Assembly (NCBI RefSeq): GCF_900109915.1
Contig: NZ_FOBU01000002.1
Span: forward strand, 761,170 to 825,169
Direction of reading: 5' to 3'
From: Luteibacter sp. UNCMF331Sha3.1
Lineage (GTDB): Bacteria > Pseudomonadota > Gammaproteobacteria > Xanthomonadales > Rhodanobacteraceae
Length of the DNA: 64,000 bases
The translations under genes were made by a program, and so were the position numbers. A model generated the notes under the pieces. That model ran no database searches, was not told where the DNA came from, and worked only from the letters and a program-made list of their open reading frames with translations. Within the stretch, counting starts at the first letter, position 1. Each line of letters begins with the position of its first letter. Below are positions 44,770 through 52,334 of this stretch, piece after piece.

Positions 44770-45231
44770 TCACGCGGTGGGAACAGCGTCCAGCACGGCT
44801 TGCGCGTGTCCGGGGATCTTGATCCCCCGCCACTCCGCGGCGAGCCGGCCGTTTGGATCGATAAGGAACGTGCTGCGCACGACACCCAGATAGCGCTTGC
44901 CGTAAAGCACCTTTTCGTGGATGACGTCGAACGCCTTGCACCAGGTTTCGTCCGCGTCGGACACGAGCGGAAACGGGAGCTCGTGTTTGGCGGCGAAATT
45001 CGCATGCGAGCGCACGGAATCGCGGGAGACGCCGATCACCTCGGCATCGCGGGCCTGGAACGCCGCGTACCGATCGCGGAAATCCTTTGCCTCGTTGGTG
45101 CAGCCCGGGGTGTTGTCCTTGGGGTAGAAGAACACTACGACCCACTTGCCCTTGAGCGAAGACAGCGACAGCGTGGAGCCGTCGCCTAGCGAGCCTTCGA
45201 GATTCGGAACCTTCTTGCCCTTGCCGGTCAT
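44770..45231 (-). CDS. bcp: Peroxiredoxin, Bcp/PrxQ family, lacking the usual resolving Cys
   Basis: 153 residues. Thioredoxin fold with peroxidatic Cys44 in YPKDNTPGCTNEAKDFRDRY and the Arg in VIGVSRDSVRSH region; reduces peroxides. E. coli Bcp has a resolving Cys five residues later, and Xanthomonadales PrxQ has one near residue 80; here those positions are Lys49 and Ala80. The only other Cys is Cys98 (DETWCKAF). It may be a one-Cys enzyme or pair 44 with 98. Start ATG at 45231 just after the gcvR stop region (26 nt). Confidence 0.9.
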   Translation of the reverse strand: MTGKGKKVPNLEGSLGDGSTLSLSSLKGKWVVVFFYPKDNTPGCTNEAKDFRDRYAAFQARDAEVIGVSRDSVRSHANFAAKHELPFPLVSDADETWCKAFDVIHEKVLYGKRYLGVVRSTFLIDPNGRLAAEWRGIKIPGHAQAVLDAVPTA

Positions 45232-45257
45232 GCGTCGCGTTCGCTCCTCCTGCGTCG

Positions 45258-45818
45258 TCAGAATTTCACGGGATCCATGATCGCGTCGAGGTTGAGTCCG
45301 TCGCACAACTCGAGGAAATCGTCGCGCAGCGCGGCGATGTGCGTCTCGGACGGAATGCCGATGGTGATCTGCGCCTGGAACATTTCCGCACCCGTCTGCA
45401 TCGCCTGGTAGCGCATCGACGAGAGCTGCTCGACGCTGATGTCGCGTCGCGAGAAGAATTCGATGATCTTGACGAGGATGCCCGGGCGATCCGCGGCGAT
45501 GACTTCCACCAGGTACGGGAGCAGGTGCGCGGTGGGTTCACGCGGCGTGGTGCGGTAGTGGACGATCTGCAGCTCTTCGTCTCGGGCGAGCTTGCCCAGC
45601 GAGGTCTCCAGTTTCGCCACGGCGTCCCACGCGCCGGCGGCCAGCAGCATCACGGAGGTGTCGTTGCCGATCGTGGAGACGCGGGCGTCGGCGAGGTTGC
45701 AGCCCGAGTCGGCGATGCGCTTGGCCAGCGCGAGGATCGGCGCGCGGTGCGCCGGCGACAGCGTCGAGATGAGGAGCTGGTTATCGGTGGCGGCGTTGCG
45801 TGCTGCGGAACGATTCAA
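45258..45818 (-). CDS. gcvR: Glycine cleavage system regulatory protein GcvR (ACT domains)
   Basis: 186 residues with two ACT domains (about 15-90: LLISTLSPAHRAPILALAKRIAD; and 100-180: LVEVIAADRPGILVKIIEFFSRRDISVEQL). GcvR binds GcvA and blocks activation of the glycine cleavage operon when glycine is low. The place between dapA and bcp is the conserved one in gammaproteobacteria. ATG at 45818 diverges from dapA across 178 bp. Confidence 0.9.
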   Translation of the reverse strand: MNRSAARNAATDNQLLISTLSPAHRAPILALAKRIADSGCNLADARVSTIGNDTSVMLLAAGAWDAVAKLETSLGKLARDEELQIVHYRTTPREPTAHLLPYLVEVIAADRPGILVKIIEFFSRRDISVEQLSSMRYQAMQTGAEMFQAQITIGIPSETHIAALRDDFLELCDGLNLDAIMDPVKF

Positions 45819-45958
45819 GGCGTACTACCCATGGCGCGTCCCGCGGGGCGCGGAACCAACGCTTTGGGGGCAGCTTACTTGCCCCCGTCGCGCACAGGCA
45901 AGACGCCGACGATCGCGCCGGGTGAAACCCGTCGAATGGACTACCCGGAAACGCCCCG

Positions 45959-45964
45959 GTAACA
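45959..45964 (+). promoter_or_regulatory. Candidate -10 element of dapA
   Basis: TAACAT 33 nt before the TTG start of dapA. The ATG that overlaps it (45964) is therefore more likely promoter than start codon. A similar GGTAACATG occurs before pgi at 55726-55734. No good -35 seen. Confidence 0.35.
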
Positions 45965-45996
45965 TGCGAAGGGCTGATTTCACAACGGGTTCGACC

Positions 45997-46890
45997 TTGG
46001 ATATCTCAGGAAGCATCACCGCGCTGGCGACGCCGTTCGCCGCCGACGGTTCCCTCGACCTCGACGCCTTCGTCCGTCTGCTCGACCAGCAGATCGCCGG
46101 TGGCACGCAGGGCGTGGTCGTCGCGGGGTCGACGGGCGAATCGCACTTCCTCGAGCACGACGAGTACGAGGCGTTGCTGGCGCTGGCCGTGAAGCATGTC
46201 GGCGGCCGCATCCCCGTCATCGCGGGCACCGGCGAAGCCGGCACCGCGAAGACCATCGCCGCGACCCGCCGCGCGAAGGCCCTCGGCGCCGATGCGGCGC
46301 TCGTCGTGGCGCCGTTCTACGTGCGGCCGACCCAGGAAGGCCTCCGGCGGCATTTTGTTGCGGTGGCCGACGAGGGCGGTCTCCCTGTCGTCCTCTATAA
46401 CGTCCCGCCGCGCACTGGTTGCGATATCGATCCGGCGACGGTGGCGGTGCTGCGCGACCATCCCGGCATCGTCGGCATCAAGGAGGCCCGCGGCGACGCC
46501 GGCCGGATCCAGGCGATCGCGGAACTTATCCGTGCCGATTTCGTCTACCTCAGCGGCGATGACGGCTCGGCTCACGAGGCCATGCTGGCGGGCGCCGCGG
46601 GGACGATTTCGGTGGTGTCGAACCTGGTACCCGGTCCGTTCCGTGCGATGTGCGACGCCGCTCGTTCAGGCGACGCCCAGCGTACGGCGGCCGAGGTGGC
46701 CCGTCTCGCGCCGCTGGTCGATGCCCTGAATTGCGCGCCGAACCCGATTCCCGTCAAGGCCGGTCTGGCCGCGCTGGGGCTGGGCTCGGCGGCGCCGCGG
46801 CTGCCCCTCGTCGAACTGGAGTCCGGTCCGGCGCTGGCAAAGCTGCGCGAAACGCTCGCGGCTCTGGCACCATTGGCCTCCGCTGCCTGA
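45997..46890 (+). CDS. dapA: 4-hydroxy-tetrahydrodipicolinate synthase
   Basis: 297 residues. Condenses pyruvate with aspartate semialdehyde, the first step to lysine and meso-diaminopimelate for peptidoglycan. GSITALATPFAADGSLD start, GSTGESHFLEHDEY (Thr-Thr-like pair), VVAPFYVRPTQEG, VVLYNVPPRTGCDID (catalytic Tyr) and IVGIKEARGDAGR (Schiff-base Lys, about residue 163). Start TTG at 45997 gives the family-typical MDISGSITAL; an ATG 33 nt upstream lies in a probable -10. Divergent from gcvR, then bamC. Confidence 0.93.
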   Translation: MDISGSITALATPFAADGSLDLDAFVRLLDQQIAGGTQGVVVAGSTGESHFLEHDEYEALLALAVKHVGGRIPVIAGTGEAGTAKTIAATRRAKALGADAALVVAPFYVRPTQEGLRRHFVAVADEGGLPVVLYNVPPRTGCDIDPATVAVLRDHPGIVGIKEARGDAGRIQAIAELIRADFVYLSGDDGSAHEAMLAGAAGTISVVSNLVPGPFRAMCDAARSGDAQRTAAEVARLAPLVDALNCAPNPIPVKAGLAALGLGSAAPRLPLVELESGPALAKLRETLAALAPLASAA

Positions 46891-46919
46891 AACACTCTTC
46901 CCAACGGAACCGAAAGTTC

Positions 46920-47513
46920 ATGAAGAAAACCTCGTACGCGCTGGTCGTCCCGGCACTGCTCCTCTCCGTCCTGGTCGTCTCCGGTTGCGGCGCGTTCCGC
47001 TCCAAGAAGGATTGGGAAAGGGCCCAGCAGGAAGCTCCCCTGGAGATTCCGCCGGGTCTCGACACGCCGTCGACCAGTGCGGCGCTTGTGATCCCCGACG
47101 TCGGGTCCGGTGCCGGTGGCGCATCGTCGTCGGTGCCCTCCGCGGCGCCCGTGTCCGACGGCTTCGTGCTGACGGACGACGCCGATGCCGCCTATCGCCG
47201 CATCGGCGAGCTGCTGAGCGTGGGCGATGTCGGCAAGGTCACGGCCCACGACGATGCGACCCACACCTACCAGCTGTCGGTGAACCGCGGTAAGCCGGAA
47301 GGCCGCCCGGGTCTGTTCCGCCGCATGTTCGGCGGTGGCAAGAACGCCGACCAGGACGCCAAGGACGCACCGGGTTCGGCCCAGGGCGCCATGCGTTCGG
47401 TCGTGCTCACGGTCAACGCGAGCGGCACGGGCAGCGAAGTACGCGCGCAGGGCGATGCCGATGGCGTCCGTCGCGTGATCGATGCTCTGAAGTCGCGCAT
47501 GGGCAGCAAGTAA
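46920..47513 (+). CDS. bamC: BamC-like (NlpB) outer-membrane lipoprotein
   Basis: 197 residues. Signal peptide with lipobox LVVSGC (Cys at about residue 23), then RSKKDWERAQQEAPLEIPPGLDTP, which matches the start of BamC where the extended N-terminus binds BamD. A folded helix-grip domain follows (about 75-197, FVLTDDADAAYRRIGELLSVGDVG). Shorter than E. coli BamC (344), carrying one instead of two grip domains, as seen in Xanthomonadales. Location just after dapA matches dapA-bamC in gammaproteobacteria. The family call rests on lipobox, N-terminal pattern and synteny. Confidence 0.75.
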   Translation: MKKTSYALVVPALLLSVLVVSGCGAFRSKKDWERAQQEAPLEIPPGLDTPSTSAALVIPDVGSGAGGASSSVPSAAPVSDGFVLTDDADAAYRRIGELLSVGDVGKVTAHDDATHTYQLSVNRGKPEGRPGLFRRMFGGGKNADQDAKDAPGSAQGAMRSVVLTVNASGTGSEVRAQGDADGVRRVIDALKSRMGSK

Positions 47514-47530
47514 GCGCCGCTTCGATACTC

Positions 47531-47562
47531 GCGAGAACGCCGCCGCAAGGCGGCGTTCTCGC
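47531..47562. terminator. Bidirectional hairpin between bamC and the minus-strand exported gene
   Basis: GCGAGAACGCCGCC/GGCGGCGTTCTCGC, 14-bp perfect stem with a GCAA tetraloop, 17 nt after the bamC stop and 1 nt from the convergent stop at 47564. No T run. Confidence 0.7.
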
Positions 47563-47563
47563 A

Positions 47564-48553
47564 TCACGGCTCAGGTAGGGCGCCAGGCGGCATCCGACTC
47601 TGGTCGGCGGGGACGTACTGGAACGTGGCGCGATCATCGATTGTAGCGGGCATGTTGAACCGGATGATGGGTAACCATTTGCCGGAGGCCGCCCGGAAGT
47701 CGATCTGGTCGAGTCGGGCACCGTCGATCCCCCCAGTGCCCGATTGATAGAAAAACGCCTCCAGTGGAATCGTGGTGTGGATGTCCTGCGGCCACTCTCG
47801 GACGAGCAGCTCGTTCCACCAATTGAACGCCATACCGCCCATGCCGCGAATGGTTTCGATGAACATCGTGAAGTTCGCCGCGCTGTGGGCATCGCCGATG
47901 GCGACGGGGATGCTGCAGGAGTACGCAAAGAGGGGAGACTCCTGGTAATAGGCCACGTACTTCGCTGCCGTATCGATGCCCATCTCGAAACAGGGCCTGC
48001 TTGTATCGGGATAAAGGGCGTGGCTGCCACAGCCGTTACGGTCTCTGCGATCCGTGTCGGCGTCGATCGGGTAGACGCAGACGACCTCCATCTTGTAGTA
48101 GGGGTCGAGGCGTCCGGCGCGGTCGGCGTAGAACAGCGGGATCAGCACGAAGCCGTGCGTATAGCGGCTGAGGTAGAGGCTCTCGAACTGGGCGTCGTGG
48201 CGCAGCCACGAAAAGGATACGGTGCCCTTGGGATTATTGGGGTTGGGATTCCACGCATGATAGTCGGGGCTGGATACCGTGGCGCGGAACAGGATCCCCG
48301 AACACAATACGACCGGCCGACTCGCGCCTCCGCAGTCTACTTGCGAGTCGTCGTAGCGAGCCTGCAGGTCGGCGGCTACTTTATTGCCGTAAACGTCGTC
48401 CTGTTCGGTGGGCTCGTCGCCGTTCGCGCGTACCCATCCGGGATGTTCGCGCTCGGCAGCGTACCGGGTCGCGCACGCTGATGTGACCAGTACGAAGGCG
48501 ACGAGCAGTGCCCGTAGGGTCGGCTGGAGTGAATTCAAACGTCCCTGTGCCAT
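47564..48553 (-). CDS. Halovibrin-like exported lipoprotein, paralogue 1
   Basis: 329 residues. Signal peptide ending in lipobox VTSAC (Cys at about residue 27), then a single domain shared with three other genes here. Family landmarks: DCGG, CSGILFRAT, YHAWNP, VSFSWLR, VVCVYP, NGCG, RPCF, YSCS, IPLEAFFY, DQIDF, PIIRF, ATFQY and DQS. Six cysteines are common to all four paralogues. From memory this resembles halovibrin HvnA/HvnB of Vibrio, secreted NAD+-glycohydrolases; untested here. Start ATG with GGAGG 5 nt upstream. It follows paralogue 2 by 99 nt, same strand. Confidence 0.7.
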   Translation of the reverse strand: MAQGRLNSLQPTLRALLVAFVLVTSACATRYAAEREHPGWVRANGDEPTEQDDVYGNKVAADLQARYDDSQVDCGGASRPVVLCSGILFRATVSSPDYHAWNPNPNNPKGTVSFSWLRHDAQFESLYLSRYTHGFVLIPLFYADRAGRLDPYYKMEVVCVYPIDADTDRRDRNGCGSHALYPDTSRPCFEMGIDTAAKYVAYYQESPLFAYSCSIPVAIGDAHSAANFTMFIETIRGMGGMAFNWWNELLVREWPQDIHTTIPLEAFFYQSGTGGIDGARLDQIDFRAASGKWLPIIRFNMPATIDDRATFQYVPADQSRMPPGALPEP

Positions 48554-48652
48554 GACATCCTCCCTGGATATCGATCCGCCACGCCGGCGTCGCCGTCGCT
48601 TCAACGATGCCTGTGCCTGTCTATCCGCAGCGCCACCGGCCGTGGGCCTGTA

Positions 48653-49606
48653 TCACGGGACGGCCTGGTCGCTCTCGTGGTATTCGAAATGGGCCTCTCC
48701 GTTCGGAGCAGTGGGAAGCGTGACGCGGATGATCGGCCGCCAGATACCCCTGCTGGTGACATAGAAATCGTTCTGATCGCCACGGGATTGTGTGTCCCCC
48801 TCCGTGCCGGCGAGAAAGAAGAACGATTCCAGCGGTATGGTCGCTTCGAGGTTCGTCCCCCATGTCGAAATGATGGCCTCGTCCTGTGATTCGAAGAACG
48901 CGCCGCGATAGAGGTGCTGTACGTGCATGGCTTCCTTGAAGAGGGCCGCCGAATCCGGCGTGCCGCTCACCATCGTGAATCCACACGACTGATCGCGTTT
49001 GCTCGTCCCCGACGGCGCATCGTTGTAGTCCGCCAGCCATGCCACGCCGGTGACGATCGGCGGAGACTTCCGCTGGCAGGGCACGCTTTCGGTCGGGTGG
49101 TCGCGGTGCGGCCCGCAGCCGGCTTCGGAGCGCAGATCGGTAGCGCCGTCCATCGGGAAGTAACACAGCACCTCCATCTCGAACTTGCCTTGCGGCAGAT
49201 GGAAGACAGGCCACACGGTGAACCCGTGGTTGTAGCCATAAGCGAGTTTCTTGAACGACGCGTCGCGGCGAAGGAATGAAAAAGACACGCCGCCCGGCTT
49301 GGTACTGTTCGGGTTCGGATTCCAGGAATGGTAATTCTCGCTGAAGTTCCCGGTGGCCCGAAGGAGGATGCCGCTGCAGAGGAAGACCGGCGTGCGTGCG
49401 CCGTCGCAGTCCGCATTCAACGGGTCGCTGTCGGCGATGGCATCGAATCGGGCCTGCATGGCGGCAGCGGCGGCCTGTCCTTCTGCCGTATGCTCCGCGC
49501 GCACGCGCGCAGACGGTGTCGGCGGTGGTTTCACCATGCAGCCCGCGGACGCCATGCACAGCGCGAGCAGTAGAAGACGAGCGAATGGGTATCTCGGCGA
49601 TTTCAT
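48653..49606 (-). CDS. Halovibrin-like exported lipoprotein, paralogue 2
   Basis: 317 residues. Signal peptide with lipobox CMASAGC (Cys at about residue 23), so probably lipid-anchored. Shares with its neighbour DCDG, CSGILLRAT, YHSWNPNP, VSFSFLR, NHGFTVWPVF, VLCYFPMDGATD, AGCG, VPCQ, SCGF, IPLESFFF, DQNDFY, IIRVTLP and HFEYHESDQA. AGGAGG precedes the ATG at 5 nt. Of the four, it is closest to the Pseudomonas HvnC-type sequences I recall. First gene of the pair, preceded by 215 bp shared with the end of fdxA. The mature protein has an even number of conserved cysteines (six), suiting an oxidising compartment. Confidence 0.7.
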   Translation of the reverse strand: MKSPRYPFARLLLLALCMASAGCMVKPPPTPSARVRAEHTAEGQAAAAAMQARFDAIADSDPLNADCDGARTPVFLCSGILLRATGNFSENYHSWNPNPNSTKPGGVSFSFLRRDASFKKLAYGYNHGFTVWPVFHLPQGKFEMEVLCYFPMDGATDLRSEAGCGPHRDHPTESVPCQRKSPPIVTGVAWLADYNDAPSGTSKRDQSCGFTMVSGTPDSAALFKEAMHVQHLYRGAFFESQDEAIISTWGTNLEATIPLESFFFLAGTEGDTQSRGDQNDFYVTSRGIWRPIIRVTLPTAPNGEAHFEYHESDQAVP

Positions 49607-49796
49607 ACGAGCCTCCTGGCAGACGAACTTCCTTGCGGGCGCTGACCGGCGGTCGTCCGATGCCCTCGCCGGGCAGGCGTTGCGCGGTCGGACATCGGTG
49701 TCCAGTCAGTGCGCGCAGTGTCACGCGCGAACCCGTGCGACAACATACCCTGTACGTCGTAGGCTGCGCGTAAGCGGCAAATCCGGGTCCGGGTGG

Positions 49797-49814
49797 GGCG
49801 GGTTTCAACCCGCC
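49797..49814. terminator. Small hairpin downstream of fdxA
   Basis: GGCGGGTT/AACCCGCC with a 2-nt loop, 8 nt past the fdxA stop on the minus strand. No T run on that strand. The rest of the gap 49607-49796 shows no gene; it should hold the promoter of paralogue 2. Confidence 0.4.
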
Positions 49815-49821
49815 AGGGGCA

Positions 49822-50145
49822 TCAGCGCTCGAGCAGCGCGAGCTTGTCCGGCTTGTTTTCCCAGTCCTTGGAGTCGGGCAGGCCATCCTTGCGCTCGGTG
49901 ATCACAGGCCAGCCTTTCGAAAGCTCGGCGTTGAGCGCCACGAACGCTTCCTGGCCCGCGGGGACGTCGTCCTCGGGGTAGATGGCGTTGATCGGGCATT
50001 CCGGCTCGCAGAGGGTGCAGTCGATGCACTCGTCCGGATTGATCACCAGGAAGTTCGGGCCTTCATGGAAGGCATCGACCGGACATACCTCGACGCAGTC
50101 CGTGTATTTGCACTTGATGCAGTTGTCGGTAACGACAAAGGTCAT
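49822..50145 (-). CDS. fdxA: Seven-iron ferredoxin FdxA
   Basis: 107 residues, the standard length. Carries a [3Fe-4S] and a [4Fe-4S] cluster: [18 protein letters not shown] and [16 protein letters not shown] supply the Cys ligands, and the C-terminal extension ([20 protein letters not shown]) wraps the fold as in Azotobacter ferredoxin I. Essential electron carrier of unknown partner in many proteobacteria. [13 protein letters not shown] start. Its 5' end faces the tRNA-Glu gene, 28 bp away on the same strand. Confidence 0.94.
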   Translation of the reverse strand: MTFVVTDNCIKCKYTDCVEVCPVDAFHEGPNFLVINPDECIDCTLCEPECPINAIYPEDDVPAGQEAFVALNAELSKGWPVITERKDGLPDSKDWENKPDKLALLER

Positions 50146-50173
50146 GCGAACGGTTCAGCGCCGGGGGGAAAGA

Positions 50174-50249
50174 TGGTGCTCCCTACGAGGTTCGAACTCG
50201 TGTTCCCGCCTTGAGAGGGCGGTGTCCTGGACCACTAGACGAAGGGAGC
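50174..50249 (-). tRNA. tRNA-Glu (anticodon CUC)
   Basis: 76 nt including encoded CCA. Acceptor GCTCCCT/AGGGAGC, D-arm with AGTGG, anticodon stem CCGCC/GGCGG with loop CTCTCAA (anticodon CTC), T-arm GTTCGAA, discriminator A then CCA. Reads GAG. A minus-strand promoter lies just upstream. No integrase or att-like duplication of the 3' end is visible nearby. Confidence 0.95.
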
Positions 50250-50277
50250 GGGTCGTACTGGGTGTACGGAGCGCGCT

Positions 50278-50305
50278 AGTATATACAAATTCCGTCGCCC
50301 GGCAA
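50278..50305 (-). promoter_or_regulatory. Promoter of tRNA-Glu
   Basis: On the minus strand TTGCCG (-35) and TATACT (-10) separated by 16 bp; the -10 ends 29 nt before the mature 5' end. This is the best sigma70 match I found in the window. Confidence 0.7.
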
Positions 50306-50433
50306 TGGTTTTCCATGCCGCTCGTCGGATTGGGTCGAATTCGTTACATTTGGCCCATCCATCCCGCCGCCGGCCCTCCGGTACGGGCAGCTACTTGAAC
50401 GGGCGCGGATGCGCTCGCCAGGATTCCGACCGC

Positions 50434-51795
50434 TTGAATTCCGAAACCAGGAGTGAGCTTTCGCCGGTAGTGCGCATCATCCCGCGCGATCAGCACTCCA
50501 TTTCCCGCAAGAACATCAGCAAGGCCGCGTTGCGCGTGCTTTACCGCCTGCACGACGCCGGCTTCGCCGCGTACCTCGTCGGTGGCGCGGTGCGCGACCT
50601 GCTGCTCGGCGGTCACCCCAAGGACTTCGACGTCGCCACCAACGCCACGCCGGACGAGGTGAAGGGGCTCTTCCGGAACTGCAGGCTGATCGGTCGCCGG
50701 TTCCGGCTGGCGCATGTCGTGTTCGGTCCCGAGATCATCGAGGTCGCGACCTTCCGGGGAACGGGCGAAGAGGGCGGTGAAGGCGATCGCCATATCGTCG
50801 ACGGGCGGATCGTGCGCGACAACATCTGGGGCACGATCGAGGAAGACGCGGTGCGCCGCGATTTCCGGGTGAACGCGCTCTACTACGACATCGCCGACTT
50901 CAGCGTCCGCGACTACGTCGGCGGCATGCAGGATCTCGAAGAACGCACCATGCGGCTGATCGGCGATCCCGAGCAACGCTACCGCGAAGATCCGGTGCGC
51001 ATGCTGCGTGCGGCACGTCTCGCGGCCAAGCTCGGCTTCACGATCGACCGGGAAGCGCTGGCACCGTTCGCCACGCTGGGGCACCTGCTCGGCGAGGCCG
51101 CGCCCGCCCGTCTGTTCGACGAATCGCTGAAGCTGTTTCTCGCGGGCCACGGCCTGAAGAGTTTCAAGATGCTGGAGGCCTGCGGTCTCCTGCGTTTCCT
51201 GTTCCCGGCCACCGCCCGCGCGCTCGAGCGCGGCGACGTCGCGCTCCGCGCGCTCGTGGAACAGGGCTTGGCGAATACCGATGCACGCATCGCCGACGGA
51301 AAGTCGGTGACGCCGGCGTTTCTCTATGCCGTGTTGCTGTGGGGCGAGGTGCGCGACCAGGCGCATGGCTGGATCGCGCAGGGTTACGACGCCAACGAAG
51401 CCTGGCAGCGCGCGGCGGTGCATGTCGTGGGCGAGCAGTGCCAGCGCGTCGCGATTCCCCGCCGTTTCACGTTCACGATGGAAGAGATCTGGGCGCTGCA
51501 GCCGCGTTTCGAGCAGATCCATCGCAAGCGCGTGTTCCGGCTGATGTCGCATCCGCGCTTCCGCGCGGCGTTCGATTTCCTTCTGCTGCGTGCGCACGAA
51601 TCGGAGCGCATGCGCGAGCTCGGCGAATGGTGGGCCCACGCGCAACAGCTGCCGCCCGACATGCTGGCGGCGGCGCTCGGCGGTGGCGGCGTGCCGCCCC
51701 ATGAGCCCGTCGCCTCCAGCAGCGCCCCGGTGCGCAAGCGCCGCCGTCGCCGCAAACCCGCGGGCCGTGGGAAGGGCGACTCGGGCGGCGCGTGA
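50434..51795 (+). CDS. pcnB: Poly(A) polymerase I
   Basis: 453 residues. Adds 3' A tails to RNA, speeding decay. Nucleotidyltransferase core: LVGGAVRDLLLGGHPKDFDVATNATPDEV (G-S-like VGGAVRD and D-x-D, about residues 48-75), FRNCRLIGRRFRLAHVVFGPEIIEVATFR, DNIWGTIEEDAVRRDFRVNALYY, RYREDPVRMLRAARLAAKLGF. Basic C-terminal tail (KRRRRRRKPAGRGKG) for RNA contact. No ATG precedes the core; TTG at 50434 has AGGA 8 nt upstream, GTG at 50470 (VRIIPRDQ) is the alternative. The family motifs distinguish it from CCA-adding enzyme. Overlaps folK. Confidence 0.92.
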   Translation: MNSETRSELSPVVRIIPRDQHSISRKNISKAALRVLYRLHDAGFAAYLVGGAVRDLLLGGHPKDFDVATNATPDEVKGLFRNCRLIGRRFRLAHVVFGPEIIEVATFRGTGEEGGEGDRHIVDGRIVRDNIWGTIEEDAVRRDFRVNALYYDIADFSVRDYVGGMQDLEERTMRLIGDPEQRYREDPVRMLRAARLAAKLGFTIDREALAPFATLGHLLGEAAPARLFDESLKLFLAGHGLKSFKMLEACGLLRFLFPATARALERGDVALRALVEQGLANTDARIADGKSVTPAFLYAVLLWGEVRDQAHGWIAQGYDANEAWQRAAVHVVGEQCQRVAIPRRFTFTMEEIWALQPRFEQIHRKRVFRLMSHPRFRAAFDFLLLRAHESERMRELGEWWAHAQQLPPDMLAAALGGGGVPPHEPVASSSAPVRKRRRRRKPAGRGKGDSGGA

Positions 51796-52277
51796 GCGTT
51801 CGTGCGTTCATCGGTCTCGGAGGCAATCTCGGCGATACGCGGCGGACGCTCGAGGCGGCCATCGCGCGCCTCGACGGTCACGCGGCGATCCGGACGACCG
51901 GGCGGTCGCGGTTCTACCGTACGCCGCCCTGGGGTCACGTGGACCAGCCCGATTTCATCAACGCGGCCATCGCGGTCGAAACGTCGCTGACACCGCACGA
52001 GCTGCTCGACGTGCTCCTGGAAACGGAGCGGGCCTTCGGACGCGTGCGCGACGGCGAACGCTGGGGCCCCCGCACGCTCGACCTCGACCTGCTGGCGTAC
52101 GACGCGCTCGCATGGCACGACGAGCGGCTGACCGTGCCGCATCCGCGCATGGCCGAACGCGCCTTCGTATTGCTGCCGCTGGCCGACATCGAACCCGATT
52201 TTTTCATCGTGGGCCAGGGGCGTGTATCGGCGCTGCTGGAAACGCTCGATCAGGCCGGCTGCGACGTTCTTCCGTAG
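51792..52277 (+). CDS. folK: 6-hydroxymethyl-7,8-dihydropterin pyrophosphokinase
   Basis: 161 residues. Transfers pyrophosphate from ATP to 6-hydroxymethyl-dihydropterin in folate synthesis. AFIGLGGNLGDTRRTLEAAI, SRFYRTPPWGHVDQPDFINA, ETERAFGRVRDGERWGPRTLDLDLLAY (Mg-binding DxD) and VPHPRMAERAFVLLPL are the signatures. Start GTG overlaps the pcnB stop (GTGA), the usual pcnB-folK arrangement. Confidence 0.95.
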   Translation: MSVRAFIGLGGNLGDTRRTLEAAIARLDGHAAIRTTGRSRFYRTPPWGHVDQPDFINAAIAVETSLTPHELLDVLLETERAFGRVRDGERWGPRTLDLDLLAYDALAWHDERLTVPHPRMAERAFVLLPLADIEPDFFIVGQGRVSALLETLDQAGCDVLP

Positions 52278-52334
52278 CGGCGACGTCCGGGCTTAGCATG
52301 CGTTCGACGCCAGGATGGCGATCGGTGGACGGCC

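Noticed and set aside
45964-45996. ATG start for dapA 33 nt upstream
   Set aside because: The ATG overlaps TAACAT, the added residues do not match the family start, and no RBS precedes it.
50174-50249. tRNA-Glu as integration site of an island
   Set aside because: No integrase, no 3'-end duplication of the tRNA within the window, and the flanks are core genes.
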